A DNA stretch of 64,000 bases from Psilocybe azurescens. Lineage: Eukaryota > Basidiomycota > Agaricomycetes > Agaricales > Agrocybaceae. The translations under genes were made by a program, and so were the position numbers. The first letter of the stretch is position 1. The number at the start of each line of letters is the position of its first letter. The notes below the pieces were generated by a model. That model was not told where the DNA came from and searched no databases. It saw only the letters and a program-made list of their open reading frames with translations. Below, in pieces: positions 45,568 to 58,459 of this stretch. The DNA lies in the NCBI GenBank assembly GCA_023853785.1, contig JAJIRX010000597.1, forward strand, positions 186,001 to 250,000, read 5' to 3'.

Positions 45568-48500
45568 TTATTTCATAGCACTCATGATCAGTGACGAGAC
45601 CCACGCGAACGCATACTCATCGTCCTCATAGTTGGGACTACAACAAATCTTTTTAGTATCAAAGCATGATGAATAGAGCGCGGAGTGACTCACACATCAT
45701 CAATCCCTTGATGTCCTTCACTTTCATGTGCTCAACAGATTTCCTCAGCAGAACCACCCTTAAGGAAGCCCATGCTAGCAGAACAATGCCGAAAGCAACC
45801 GGTATCAACCAATACAACGGCGAAAGGTGGAAAGATCCTCCGAATACGACGTGCAAAGGTGGTGTGTAGACAATGAACATGCCCAAACATGCTCCAGCCA
45901 GTATTCCTGCAAAGTTCCATTTGTTCGCAACAACACGTCTGCCGAAAGGATACGAGAGGCGCGCTTTGACTGCAAAGACCTATAAGAATAGTGGGTATTA
46001 GAAGGTGGAGCTTAGGACTACATGGAAAGGACGTACGTTGAAGCATTGAGTGATGAATATGGAAAGATAGACTATCGACTGGGCCTGGGCAAGAGCATCA
46101 ACTTGCTCGTGAGCGCGGATAGCTTGCCCGCGGTGGTTTATGAAGTCGGGACTACTGTTGGTGAAATAGCCTTCAATATGGTTAGATGGAGAAGTTCCGG
46201 GGAGAGGAGAAGGAACCCATACCACCAGTCTTTTGGGCCGATTTTAAATCTGAAGGGGAGAGCCCTTTCTTGAAGAATACCACGAAATAGGCGACAAGGC
46301 TGATCGTTCATTTCTTTTCAGTTTGTCTCATATAAAACTCAAGGAAATATATACCATGCAAGGGTCTCAATCATGCCCGCCTCCAGGTACGCATAACTTA
46401 GCAGCTTGGAATCCACGAGTGTTTCGTTGTCATTTGACTCAAATAGCTCTTCCCAAGTGGACCGTTTGAAAGGTGTTTTGAGTTTTGATAGCCACAAAGA
46501 GGCTTTGCTTGGACGGATGACTTCGAACGTTTCCGTATCCCTGCGTAGCGTCTTGGAGCGAACCAGTGCGCGTCTTTTGAGAGCCAAGATGGAACGTTCA
46601 TTTACTTGACGTTTATATCAGTAAATAAACAGTAGTCTCCGTTAATGACGAAAAATGAGTTTACCTGGTTTACGCGGCTTCAAACGCATGAGCCCGTCAG
46701 CAGTTTCTGGTTGATCCCAGGCGAACGATAACTGCAAGTAAATGAGAAAATGAACTGATATATCCAGATTATATCGACTCACAGCAACGCAAAGTTCGAA
46801 CCCAAGGTCTATTTTACCATCCAGTCAACATTTGCAGCAAGGGCTTCGCATGAATACGCTTACCAATTACAAGTATAAGAATGGCAGAAAGAGGTAACGG
46901 GATCGGAACAACAACGTCTGTTAATATGTTCATTAATGAGGAGGTATTCGAAGATTGTCTCTCTGGAAACATACAAAGCAGCTGAGGGATGACTTCCGGA
47001 GTACTGTGAGATAGAGTGTACTGTATTGACCGCTTGAGGTTAACAAAGATTTGACGGCCTTCAGCGACACCCTCTGTGGAAAAAAAAGAAAGGTTGGTTA
47101 TTGATAATTCTCCAGGTGTAGAGCTTGAAACTGCCAAGTACTCACTAACGGTAGAAGCGAAGTTGTCGTCTGAAGCTTCGTCAGAGAGCAGTACTCATAC
47201 ACATTTTGGATAGTGAGAAACTGACCAAGTAAAATCATGTTGGCCGCTTCTTTCGATACATCTGAGCCAGAAATGTTCATGGCGATGCCAAGATCGGCCT
47301 GACAAGTAAACGTGAGCCACAAATGAACAGGACAGGTAACGGCAATGCTCTGCCTATTACCTTCTTCAACGCAGGCGAGTCGTTAACACCATCACCAGTC
47401 CTGTTGTTACCTCAGTTGCCTTTTTCTGTCATCGACGTCTTTGAGTATACTCACACTCCGACTATATGGCCAAGGGCCTGAGCACGTTTGACTGTAAAGT
47501 TGTGTCAAAAATATCACTATAAGACGTAACAGCAAAACCGACCAATTTCAAGCTTATGCTTGGGCGATGTTCTAGCAAATACAATTTCGTCTTTGCTGAA
47601 AACTATTCACGAGGCATAGTCAGAAGGGCCGTCCAGTGATTACTCCAACGAACGCACTTTGATCCCATTGCCAGCCCTGCAGACCATCTATATCGTCTCC
47701 GTGAACTACAACTGCCGTAACTTCATCCTCATATACTTCCTCCATAGGCCTTCCAGTCTTCTTGGCCAGTGTCTCACGAGTATCTCCTAAAATAAGATTG
47801 ATCTTCCTTGCGATGGCTTCTGCTGTCTTCGGGTGATCACCTAGCAAAATCCATTGAGTTCTGGTGATTTTTAGGGAAAATATTTTATGTTACCAGTAAC
47901 CATCATAACTTTGATCCCTGCCAGACGCAAAGTGCCAATAGCCTCGCGGACTCCGTGTTTGGGAGGATCTTCGAGTGAAACAAGGCCCACAAAACAGTAA
48001 TCCGCACTAGGGTATTGTTCATCCGTTCTGGAGAAGGGATAACTAGCAGGGAATTCATCTCCAGGAAGAAGTCGTTGGGCACAGGCGATAACTCGATGTC
48101 CTCTTGAAGCCATGTACTACAAAGTTTATCCATGAGATAAGAAAAAAATGACAAAAAGAATAGTATTGTTACTCACATCGTATGCCTCGTCGTATTCTCT
48201 TCTAAATTCATCCGTGATGGGTATCATTTCGCCATTTTCAAGGAAACATGTGCATTTAGCGAGGACACGTTCGGGCGCTCCTTTGATGAAGGCAGTCAAG
48301 GCACCATTCGCGTGAGGCTTATTCAACTAAAAGATATTAAGAGCTCAATATGACCACGCATAGGACTATCAGAATGCTCGTGAATACTGACTATAACAAG
48401 GGCCCATTTGTTGGTTGAATTGAACGGGACTAGATGGATTCATCATCAGTACTGGGACTGAAACTATAAACCATGAACGACATGCCTTCGAAGACCTTTG

Positions 48501-50623
48501 AATGGTCTCTAACATAGCTATCATAATCGGTCTTCAGGTGTCTTCCAGCAAAGCGAGTTAAACCAGTTTCAGTCGCGTCTCCAAGAATGGCCCTCTGATC
48601 GAAAGGGATGTCCATTTTGTCGAATTTTATGCGAGAATTGAGAGCTGCAATATCAACCATTTCTCTCATACCAGAGGCTTCTATCGAAAAACTGGCAGTT
48701 GATTCGTCATCGTTATTAGACTGGAAAGCAGAAGACATCTTTCGCCCGCTCCATAAATTAGTTACCTAAAGGAAAGAAAAAGTCAAAACTCTAATGATTG
48801 GGAAGCATTGTGAAACATACCGTCATTTGGTTACGTGTCAAAGTACCAGTTTTATCGGTCGCCAGAAGTGTTAACTGTTCAAAATGTGGACGTCAATAAC
48901 AGGAAGTTGCCAACTTCGTAGTAAGTAGTTACCGAGCCTACAAAGCCGTGTCAAATTGTGAGAAGGCTATGAGCACGAATCGAATCTTACCTAGAGTTTC
49001 AACACCCTGCAAGTCCTTCACGAGAACATTTTGCTTCGCCATACGCTTTGCGGCAATCGACAACAGCAGAGTGACTACAGATGGAAGACCTTCGGGTACG
49101 AATGCCACCAGAATGGACACAGCGAACGTTACAGTCTGGGATGCATGTCCACGATACACAGTGGTAATTCCAACAGCAAAAAGATAATGGCGAAGAGAAT
49201 GGCGATACACGACACGATTACAACAAATCGGGCGCTGTACACTCATTGAGCACATGAAAAGCAATGAAAAGTGGGGAAAATTACATCTCAACTGCTAGAG
49301 GGCTCTCGTTACCGCTTTCTCCTCCAGTAAGGCTCGCGATTTGGCCTGCGGTCCTGATCAGCAGGGCTTCAGCTACTCTGAGAGTAGAACGTACCGATAA
49401 AAGTATGATCGCCCGTCCTAACAACAGCTATGTGCCAATTATCAACATCGCAGAACGCCAGTCAGTATATGGATTAGGTTTACCTCCCCAGCCTTCGCCA
49501 TTTACGACCAAAGTTGAGTTGAATACCTATACCAACATAAGCTAACGGTCCAATGCAACTTAAATCGACAACACATTACCAAGTTATCTGCCTCAACGGG
49601 TCGTTTTTTGGAGCCATGAGGAAGTGCGAATCGCTCTTGAGGTTCAGATTCTCCCGTCAAGCTACTGTTGTCGACCTTAAGATCAGTCCCTGAAAATAGA
49701 ACAAGATCCGCCGGGGTTTTGTCTCCCACTTCGCTGTGTATCAGATGAGCCTCAACCATATTCCTAAGTAAGGAAGATTTTATACCAAAGGACGATATCG
49801 CCTTTGACCAAGTCGGCAGCGGCGATAGTAGTTATTGTTCCGTCGCGGACAACACGACAAGAAGGCGGTATCATGGCTAGGAAAGACGCTAAAATAGCTT
49901 CGGACTTCTGGATCTGGTAAAAGTCGATGGCAGCATTAAGGAACGCGACCAAAATTAGGATGCCACCTAGGTACGTATTTTGGATATTAGCCTGTGTTGC
50001 AGGTTTGTCAGAAGCCAAATAGTCAAGATTCGGAGTGAGATGTAATTCACATGGAAGCCAAAACCAAGTAGACCGTACTCCAGTAAACCGGCTATCATTA
50101 AAAGGATGTTGAACATGGTGAATAGACGTTCCAGGAACTGTAAACTTTCAGAAAATGCGAAAAGGGGCAAAAATGAAGAATCATACCTTTCTGAATGCGC
50201 TCTTCTTCTTGGGAGGAGTCAAAATATTGGGACCATCGCGTTTCAGTCTCTCTTTGCCTCATCCGAGGTGAGACCAAAAGAATGCCCAGGGTCCTTGATA
50301 TCGAAGTTCGTCTTCAATTCGTCGGTCAGAGCGTCGAAGTCATATTGGTGCTCGTGGATGTCAACGTTATTTTCGTCGACTTTCTTTTCCTGTGGGTGTA
50401 GATGGTCGTAACCTGCTGCTGCCAGATCTTTCTCCTCTTGCGTTATTGTCCGTTTCATCTCGACACCTTTTGGGCGTATCCCAGGAGTTATTTTTTCCTC
50501 TCGAATATGATCATCTTCTGGGAATACGACAGCGCGTGTGCCGGCTTGGTCGCCTTCGACACGAGAAACGACAGCAGGAGAGGTAGAGGGAATATCGCCC
50601 GCAGAGGGATTATTGCTATCCAT
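45568..50623 (-). CDS. P-type ATPase, type IIC (Na/K-ATPase-like cation pump)
   Basis: A large gene with about 15-20 exons starts MDSNNPSAGDIPS at 50623 and ends SSLIMSAMK at 45568. The cytoplasmic N-terminus is followed by LFTMFNILLMIAGLLEYG, the actuator loop with GDKTPADL and SSLTGESEPQ, and the pump helix AFVPEGLPSVVTLLLSIAAK. The phosphorylated Asp is in LLATDKTGTLTRNQMT (48833-48874). The nucleotide domain has FIKGAPERVL and MVTGDHPKTAEAIA, and GDGVNDSPALKKADLGIAM precedes the last helices. SDVSKEAANMILLDDNFAS and the cation-site region match type IIC pumps, which move Na+ or K+ across fungal plasma membranes; which ion cannot be read. Splice sites checked (for example around 47160-47250 and the last intron with donor AT|GTGTGAG) keep phase. 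No frame breaks were noticed. Confidence 0.9.
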
Positions 50624-53600
50624 CTTTCTTGTGGGGAAAGACGAAGAACCACAAAAATGGTTGGGGTGTCCAATATCATTTATAGTCTGAGGAAATTTGC
50701 GAATATGTTATCTCCAAGAACTCCAGATCGTTGGGTGTGGACCGGCATCCCGACGCACGAATCTTCTAAATCTTGTCTGATTGGCCAAGTACAATCTGAC
50801 AAGTGGCAATGGCGAGTACGTAGGGCCAGTGTAAGAGCGAACGGCCAAAAACCCTCAACGAGCACATTGAATGTTCTATTTTAGGGTTCTCCATAGGGAC
50901 AGGTGTGTGTCTAAATAGCTTCATTTGATAAGATTTAGAATCGGTCAAGACCAACATTGTAGTACAGAGAACATACAAAGATCTGTTTGTTGTCGATACA
51001 TGTTCCATCTGTTTTTCAGATTGACGAACCCGCGAAGTTGTCTAAAAAGACGAGTGCGAAAAAAGTTCTGCTATTTGTACCTGCTTTGACCAAGTCCCGA
51101 ATGCTTGAGCGAAGGACGGAGACAGAGAACCATGGCAAGATGACAGCAAGTGAATTGTTATCTTTTTCAATTCATAGTGGCGTGTCTATTCCTGAGCCTT
51201 GATCAAACGTTGAAGTTCAATATAACGGCCGCTCACTGCGGCGGAAGCTATATGGATGGAAACATAGCACCGAAATTGGTGCTGCATGCATCGGGATTTT
51301 TGCAAAGCCGTTGGGTTAACGTTGAGAGCTTGAAATAATTCAGCGAAGCTTGATAGTTCACGACTGTTTATAGAGCATCATGAGGCATGCTTCACACGGA
51401 ATTGATGGTAAATCGAGATCGAGAATGAATACAGATAGGGGGAGAGTGAGACCTTCAAAATCCATGCACAATGCGCTGTACAAAACAGTCTAGTGTACAT
51501 ACAATGGTTGGACACCTTTGGGCTCCTGTGGTCGCCTTTAGCCGGCGAAGTCACCGAGACCGAGAGTATGTTGTAAAGCAGATACCATTGCCGAAAGGTT
51601 TTAACCCATGCCCGCTCAGCTTCAAATTCTAGGGATATTGAATCACACGGTCAACATTTGTGGACCAATGTTTCGCAACGCCTGGAACTCGCAATGGACC
51701 CACGGGTATAAGCATGCATACCGGACTAGAAGTGTCTTGGAAAAGTCATAGATATATCCGCGTAAGATTCAATTGAACACCGCAACCTATATGGACGCCC
51801 ATTAGTCGTTGAAGGACTTAATAGAGACCCGCGCAAGGTCATCATCATAAACGAACTTCATATTCAATCGCCGCGGCGAAAGGGAAAGAAGTAGAATGCT
51901 TAGTCTCCTCCGCGTTCTGGAGTAGTCTGGAATCCATCGATACAATCTAATATCGAGACCAGGAATCCATCGTTAGATTGGTACGTCGGTCTAACGTCTT
52001 GATGGTAAATCTCCTCATCGCTTGTCATTATGTGTTGGGTGAAGAAATCTGGATTGCCGCTATTGTATTACTCCGTCAATGAAAAGCGAGAAAAGAAGTG
52101 CAGAGCAACTGTACCTTTCATTATGGTCACAAAATGGTTTGTGGCTACAATGTATCTATTATTCAAGCCTGTTGGTCGCAGGAGCCGATAAATAGCTGTG
52201 CGGTCGAAGTATAATTAGGTACCTTGTCAGTATTGCCCAGGATATGCCATTGGAGAGTGTGAGGGCTCCGATTTTAAAGGTCGTTGGCGAATGTGAACAG
52301 TTCGGAACAGGTGCCCTAATTCAAATTTGAATGATCCAAAGGTGCATGGCCGCTGGCGTTGGCCGGCGTGACATCCACAAGTACGGGACTGACATATACT
52401 GTTACACCCCGACCGATCTAACGTAGATCTAGCGCATATCTAACGCTTTTGAACGAGAAAAGAACGTGTTCGCCATTCATCAAAATTTCGCGGGTGGAGA
52501 TACCTGGAAGTACTGGAATTCGATTTCTCTTTATCTCGCGTTTGTCTTGCGCGCGCCATGGTTGTCGTTCCAATGTTGTAGCCTGCCAGCGTCAAGCAAA
52601 CCTGTCTTATCTTCTGCGCGAAGCTTACCCAAGGATATGGAGAGAAGTGAATCTTTTTCAGATGGTGCTATAGGTGCGAACACCCAGTTGCTTGATGATA
52701 GGCATGTCCGAGAGCACCTAACTGCGACTTCTGTAGATTAGTTCGCTAGCGGCTATGCTTGGACCATGCAAGCAATCACGCATTTCCCGCCTTCACGCCT
52801 TTGATCTCATTCTCAATCCTGCAGTGGCAAAATTCCCGATTCCCAGGATTTCTGGCCCATGCTGGAGGCTCTCGGGGAGATACACAGTGCAGACCATCCC
52901 ATCCCATTCAACATGAATAGCGTGTTGGACATTGGTGTAATTGAAGAATCGACATGGACTTGCACGACAAGACAAAAAAGAAGAACCATCTACCATGGGC
53001 ATCAGACTTTGGCCTTTTTTCGATTTTCTTTGGATCCCTATGTTGTCTCTCGGCTGTCAGGTACGGAGTTTCGAACATTTTACGGCACTGGGTTGCACTG
53101 GGGATCATGATGCTTGAAGTTTCTGTGGCTCAAGCTAGGTGCCGTTTCTAGGTCTTGACGGCGGCGTGATTTTTCAATCTGACGGTAGAGCACATGCCTC
53201 TGTATTATTTTTTTAACACTGATTAACTGTGATGGGAGGAAGGCAGAGCACACTCACTTGTCTTCAAACCTACTCTTCTCTCGGGGCCTTATCGTGACAG
53301 TGACATAGTCACGTTTACGGTGCCGTGTAGCAGCATCGCGTTTGTGGGCTCGGCAGAGCAGCTGGTTCGTTGACGATCCGTGTCGTTCCAAGGTGTCCAG
53401 GGAGTTTTCTTAATTTCTTCGCGGATACGAATTGATGTACAGAACCATACAGAATATTCATCTATAGGATAAGTATGGTGACCAGGACTTGGTTGATCGA
53501 CGGTTGACTTCAAGTTGTTGGCAGGAGAGTCAAGAGCCGTCGGTGTCGTGTTATGAACCCCGAAATCGGGAGTAGTGCTTTCTTCTTCAAGATATTATAT

Positions 53601-54321
53601 TCGAGACTAGTCCAAGACTAGGCAATAGTGGAAGGTCTCCCGCAGCATAGAATCCATATCAATATCACGAAGACCAAAGCAGCAACCTCGCAATCGCATC
53701 AAGCAAAGTGACCAAGCGTCTGGAAAGCGACCGAATCTCAAGCGTGTGCTCTCAGGAAAGAAGCTGCCTACCTCAAGACCGAATGTCTGCCCTCGTGTGT
53801 CAAAGCGTGCCCGTCATGAGACTCTAATATTGTCCTTCTGGCCGGTCGGGCGCCCTTTCGATACAATCCGGGCTTTGTGCATATCCTCGCAGTCGAAGTG
53901 GTCGTAACTGGCCGTAATAAACATACACGTCGTTGATGGTGGCAAAACAAATAGCAGTCCGGTGAATTTACGACGTGTTGTCGGTAGGAGGCCGTCCATA
54001 GTTTCCAGGAAAGAAGTTCGACATTGGAATGGAACGTGCACCAGGATCAGTACTACCAAATCTGGGCTTCGCTCCCGAACTTACAACTCCAACTTTACAG
54101 TGGCTCTACAAGCTTTCAGAAAGCTTAATTTCTCTTTTTCTTTTCTTTCATCTTTTTTCCTTCCACACCAACCATTTTTGTGCCCACCATTGCTCCATTA
54201 ACCACCCTCCTTTTCTCTCTCGTGTGCAACTTTGTTGCTGCACTTGTTTTATACCTCATTTTTAAATATCTACGCGTCATCTTTCCATTTCTACTACTAC
54301 CAATCTTCTTGGATATCTAAA
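50624..54321. other. Gene-poor region
   Basis: This 3.7-kb stretch has only short open frames (longest about 90 codons, e.g. 52466-52741) without splice support or recognisable motifs. The left end carries the ATPase promoter. A pyrimidine-rich tract lies at 54125-54300. Confidence 0.45.
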
Positions 54322-54785
54322 ATGACCTCGTCCTCTGCAAAACCGACCTCAGACATATTTTCCTCTCCAAAGGTCACTCCGACCATGTCACCGTTTATAA
54401 CCTGTGCTCACTGCCTATTCTCTCAGAACTCTCGCAACATCCACTCAGTATCATCATAACTCCCCCTCAACACGTGTCTCTACATTCGCAGGTCAACCCA
54501 AGTGAGCCAGAATTGAGTAGTTCTTTCTCGAGTGATGAAAGTAGCGTGCATTATGTTCCCTTTCCGGTGAGTTCATCGTTCAGTATGAAGAGAAGAAGTT
54601 TTTTTACGGGAGAGTTTGTACCCCAACTTCAACCTAGTTGCTCTGTTTGAAATCGCCGTGTACAGGATCAAGTCCTTGATACTTCGATACAGATTATGAG
54701 TCTCACTAGTGCCAATTGGGCGTCCGGGCGGTACACCCATCGTCCTTTCTCAATTTCGAACGAGTTACTATCACTCTACATATAA
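54322..54785 (+). CDS. Possible small three-exon protein (81 aa), unknown
   Basis: Exons 54322-54372, 54492-54566 and 54666-54785 are all phase 0, with good donors (GTCACT, GTGAGT) and acceptors (TTCGCAG, GTACAG). The predicted protein starts MTSSSAKPTSDIFSS, is Ser-rich and acidic (ELSSSFSSDESS), and ends NELLSLYI. It is preceded by a CT-rich tract (54125-54300), a common fungal promoter feature. No family is recognised, and three in-phase junctions could still be chance, so confidence is modest. Confidence 0.3.
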
Positions 54786-54872
54786 CCGGAATCCGTTCAT
54801 CACCGCCCTTTGCTGTGCACAACAGCCACGCCCATCTTTCTTGATCTCATGGAACTGTCACATCAACATCCC

Positions 54873-55081
54873 GTATATAACCGCCGCGCCTTTTGTCTCG
54901 ATCCTCACAAAAACTTTATTACTCTACGAAACACCTGAGTGGTTGACATCCTATTAATCTAGTGTATACAACCACCGCGCCTTCTGTCTTGGTCCCCGCT
55001 GAACTTTATTGCTCTACTCCTGTACGAAACACTTGCATCGCCGACATCCTATTAATCTACTGTACATAACCACCTCGCCCT
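54873..55081. repeat. Imperfect ~95-bp tandem repeat, 2.2 copies
   Basis: The units begin GTATATAACCGCCGCGCC (54873), GTGTATACAACCACCGCGCC (54962) and CTGTACATAACCACCTCGCC (55060). Each full unit ends CATCCTATTAATCTA. They share CTTTATTxCTCTAC in the middle. Not evidently coding. Confidence 0.7.
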
Positions 55082-55187
55082 TAGGATATTACTTGCAACA
55101 CACGTAGTACTAGCATGTAGAATATTATACCCGTTATTTCTTGGTTATTTTTTGCATGAATCCGCGGTGGAAGAGCGGCACTGCCAG

Positions 55188-55736
55188 TCACCAGCACACC
55201 TGAACAAGAAGACATCCTTTGAAGTACACAGATACTTCACTGAAACTGAAACTTGACAAGCCAGTGGCCTGGAACTTCAAGGTGGCCTGACCTGCTAAAT
55301 TCCTAAAAATAAGGATTGGTTTGTCTGCTTTAACCCGCTTCCATATTCCTTTTCCTTTGCTATTTTGGTGTCCACCAATGGGTTTTGCAGTTCTCTGGAT
55401 CATCTCCGGGTTTACAACCTTTGAGCGAGCTATGTATCCAAGTCTCAAGGGACAAGGAATCGATCCAGCCAAGTGATAACATGAACGTATCCCATCTCTC
55501 AGGGCAATTATGCCACTCTTTCTGCCGCAGCGGCGAATGCTAATGGCAGACAGCATGCTAAACACGGAATGCTTGTGGATGGAATCGTGACAGAGCCTCC
55601 AAATAGGAAGCAAGACAGGGATGGCAAGGTGAAATATAGTGAGAGATGGGGGATGGGGAATGTAACCAGTATCACTAGTCGCTGGCAAAGTCGTTGGTTG
55701 ACGAGCGGCGAAGGTCGTAGAACACCACAGCGGCAA
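55188..55736 (-). other. Unsupported 182-codon open frame
   Basis: This is the longest unexplained frame between 54.8 and 55.8 kb. It starts MPLWCSTTFAARQ; composition is mixed, no domain is seen, and there are no splice-linked partners. It may be chance, and is listed only because it is long. Confidence 0.15.
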
Positions 55737-55807
55737 GTCTGCCTAAATTACTCAAAATGACAATTATATCTGTTCAAACTAATGCTCCTCGTGCTTTGTT
55801 CGTGTTA

Positions 55808-56863
55808 CTATGTAGGCACCCAAGAAATCTTTCCGTAGGGCGTAGACTCGCTGCCAGTTTTCGAACCCTTCACGCGAAATCCCACCTCATAGATTCCCGC
55901 TCCTGATTCTGAATTCTCAACAAATGCAACCTCATCTTCGCCAGAAGGAATGCCTAGAAGCAGCTGAGGATGTGCTCCCGCGTGGTTAACAGTGTCCAGC
56001 TCCCATGTTACGACTTTGGCGGTGGACGAAATCGGTTTCTTGCCCACCACCGATGTCAGCTGATGGGAGACGACCTCCAAAGAAGCTTGCTCAACCAGAA
56101 TTCGTATAAATGCGATGCCGGTCGCAGTCGATGGGTGCTCGGTGTTGGAAGGCGGTTCGCTTGGGACCTATTATAGTGGGCGCCATTGAGTTGTTCTTAG
56201 AGTACTTACAACAAATGGCACATACTCTAAGACCGCGAGGTGTGACATCTCCACAGAAGAACGGGAGCGTGCCCCGAGTTAATGTTTGGGGGCGGAGATG
56301 AGCCATTTCAAGGACTGTCCATCGGGTCGAACTCGGCCACCTTCCTCCTCGGAACTGTAAAGCGCGCCGCTCCCTTCGGTCCGACCGCGTTCATTGATGG
56401 CTTTCGAGATGCTATTGGTGAGAGAACCATTTCCAAGGAACGCGAAATCGATCCAGCCTGGAGATTTCTTCGACCACGAATGACCATCGCGTTGCTTACG
56501 TTCCGGAGTACCCGGAGGATAGTGGGATGCAGGATGGGTAAATGAGATCAGCTCAAGGTATACGCCGTCTGCAAGTACCTGGTTGATGAAGATCGTAGAT
56601 AGTGTGGATCAAGAAGTCAGTATTATTAGATATACTTTATTCATTCGCGCAAGTCACGAACGACAAGAGCGTTAGCGGTCAATCCGCCAACATGTGTCCC
56701 TCCTGGAAGTACTCTACGCCTTATTCAACATTTTCTCATTTCGCGAAACCGGTGAATGAACATACTGGAACCCAAGGCCTTCAAATTGTTTGGACGCCTT
56801 TTCCACGGTACCAGGAGGCGTGAGATGCACTAAGTGGTCCAGCGTGCTAGTATTGATCGTCAT
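55808..56863 (-). CDS. Glyoxalase-like domain protein
   Basis: Start at 56863 (MTINTSTLDHLVHLTPPG). Introns follow at about 56766-56719, after NALV (donor GTTCGT), and after DVTPRGLR (donor GTATGT). The readable protein has HLVHLTPPGTVEKASKQF, LPGGTHVGGLTANALV, DGVYLELISFTHP and SPGWIDFAFLGNGS. Later come GTLPFFCGDVTPRGLR and a C-terminal half ending YEVGFRVKG...YGKISWVPT. The H..., E..LI and repeated beta-alpha-beta pattern match the fungal glyoxalase-like (Glyoxalase_3) proteins of the VOC superfamily; substrate unknown. One base is missing around the run at 56288-56292 (plus GGGGG): the frame before it ends at TAA, and the conserved continuation lies one frame over. Confidence 0.8.
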
Positions 56864-57388
56864 TGATACTTTCAAATTTGCGCCCAGTCAGTCAATGATG
56901 AAGGTAGGGAAGAAGTATCTGTATGAACGCGGCATATGGGAAAAGTTGATAGAGATTGCGCCATTTCTTGGACCAACTATTTTGTCCATTCTTCTATAAG
57001 ATACCGACGGCCCGATACCTGGCGCATTGAAAGTCGCACGCAAGCGTGAGGGTTCGAATAGGAAATAGGAAGTAAAGAGACTCTCGGTTCACCGTTCCCC
57101 CTCAGTGAATCGTCGGCATACGAACAACCTAAACACGCGATTTGACCATTTCGTTACCACCTCATGATCATCAACGAGACTATGTATGAGAGATGAGCAA
57201 CCTTTGATATGATGTTGCATCTGGGTTCGTAGAGGATCGGTTGCTCGGTACACCAAGACGCATTTCAGGTCCCTGCTAAATGACCGATCCTTAACATACG
57301 TGCAAGAGATAGCGATTGTCCACCTTGGAAGTTGAAAGGTGAGAAGATTCTTCTCCGAGCGGGCAAAAAATTGCTCACCAAGTACATA
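56864..57388. other. Intergenic, glyoxalase promoter / PER1 3' end
   Basis: No gene or RNA seen in this 525-bp gap between two minus-strand genes. Confidence 0.45.
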
Positions 57389-58459
57389 TCACAGTCTTTG
57401 CTCTCTCCAGCTGTTGTCAAGAGAATCCTCTATCAAAAAGTCGTACCACATGAGAGCAATTGGAGCGGTGGCTAAATGCCATAGAGCATGGGCATCGATA
57501 ACCCTCGCCCAGGGCGGGAAATCAAACAGCTCAAGGGCCGTTGCGGCAGTAGTCAAAATGACAAACAAGGCTGCCTTGCTAACAAACTTGGGCCGATAAG
57601 ATTTTGGTTGCGAGGGGAATCGGCGTAAAATGGATAAAGACGCTGGTAGCGAGTATATGGCCCATAACGCATTGTGGAGTAGACCCAGTGTTGTGTTGAA
57701 AATGATGTTGTAGGTATAGTCAAACCGAGGGAGAAGAGATAAATAAGAAACATGCGCGATGTATATTAATGAACAAACGGTTGTCAGGAATGTGTGGTTC
57801 CACGATTTAGCCGGCTTTGCAGAGAGTGTCAGCCGTGTTGTTTGAGGAAGAGGGTATAGGTGGAAGAGACGAATGATAGCACCGTAAAGAGCATACAGAA
57901 TGGAGAGCGCCGCGGCAAAGTAGTCCAACTGTTCTGTAAGAGGCAGATCTACAAGGTGGTCAGTGCTACAACGCGCTTGGTCACATGAAGTCAACTGACC
58001 TCTCGTGTGGAAAACCGAAGACCATATCCAGGAATTAATGCTAATCATCGACCACATGAGATAATACGGCCTCATAGGATGATATTTTGGAAGCTTGCTC
58101 CTGATTGCTGAACCACCCCGTGTGTGGGCCCACAAGTTAAGGAGCGAGAACAAGACTGAAGCTGGTTCCTGGATGCCTATAACTCTCCAGAACGGCCATT
58201 TCCCGTAATATTGTTGGACTGGATTTCCGCTTCGAGTATCCACATCGGTTATTTCGTGCATGCACCGGTATTTGCAGTCGTCTGTACACGTCCAGCGCGT
58301 AAGTCGAAGTATGAAGGGTGTTCCTTCGTTCATGCCGCATCGAAAAATGCTGCAACGGCCCACACATCCCGAGAATACTGGAGATCTGTCACCGGAGGAA
58401 GCAGAAGCAACGCATAAGACAGTAAAGAGGGTTAGAAAAGTCGCTAACGCGATTTTCAT
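57389..58459 (-). CDS. PER1: PER1/PGAP3-like GPI-anchor remodelling protein
   Basis: Two exons, 58459-58000 and 57948-57389, joined over a 51-nt intron, give about 340 residues. It has a signal peptide (MKIALATFLTLFTVLCVASA), a Cys-rich lumenal part (CVGRCSIFRC, WTCTDDCKYRCMHEIT) and GKWPFWRV..QEPASVLFSLLN. The conserved block WSSVFHTRD-LPLTEQLDYFAA spans the splice site; further helices follow, with IDAHALWHLATAPIALMWYDFL at the end. Cys pairs plus the histidines in FHTRD and DAHALWH are the hallmarks of the Per1 family in the ER, which removes the sn-2 acyl chain of GPI anchors. The intron length is a multiple of three and has no stop, so unspliced mRNA would add 17 residues in the middle of the catalytic block. 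Confidence 0.92.
   Translation of the reverse strand: MKIALATFLTLFTVLCVASASSGDRSPVFSGCVGRCSIFRCGMNEGTPFILRLTRWTCTDDCKYRCMHEITDVDTRSGNPVQQYYGKWPFWRVIGIQEPASVLFSLLNLWAHTRGGSAIRSKLPKYHPMRPYYLMWSMISINSWIWSSVFHTRGQLTSCDQARCSTDHLVDLPLTEQLDYFAAALSILYALYGAIIRLFHLYPLPQTTRLTLSAKPAKSWNHTFLTTVCSLIYIAHVSYLSLLPRFDYTYNIIFNTTLGLLHNALWAIYSLPASLSILRRFPSQPKSYRPKFVSKAALFVILTTAATALELFDFPPWARVIDAHALWHLATAPIALMWYDFLIEDSLDNSWREQRL

Noticed and set aside
51000..53200. Several 60-90 codon frames between the ATPase and 54 kb
   Set aside because: They occur on both strands in overlapping frames with no motif or splice support, as expected by chance.
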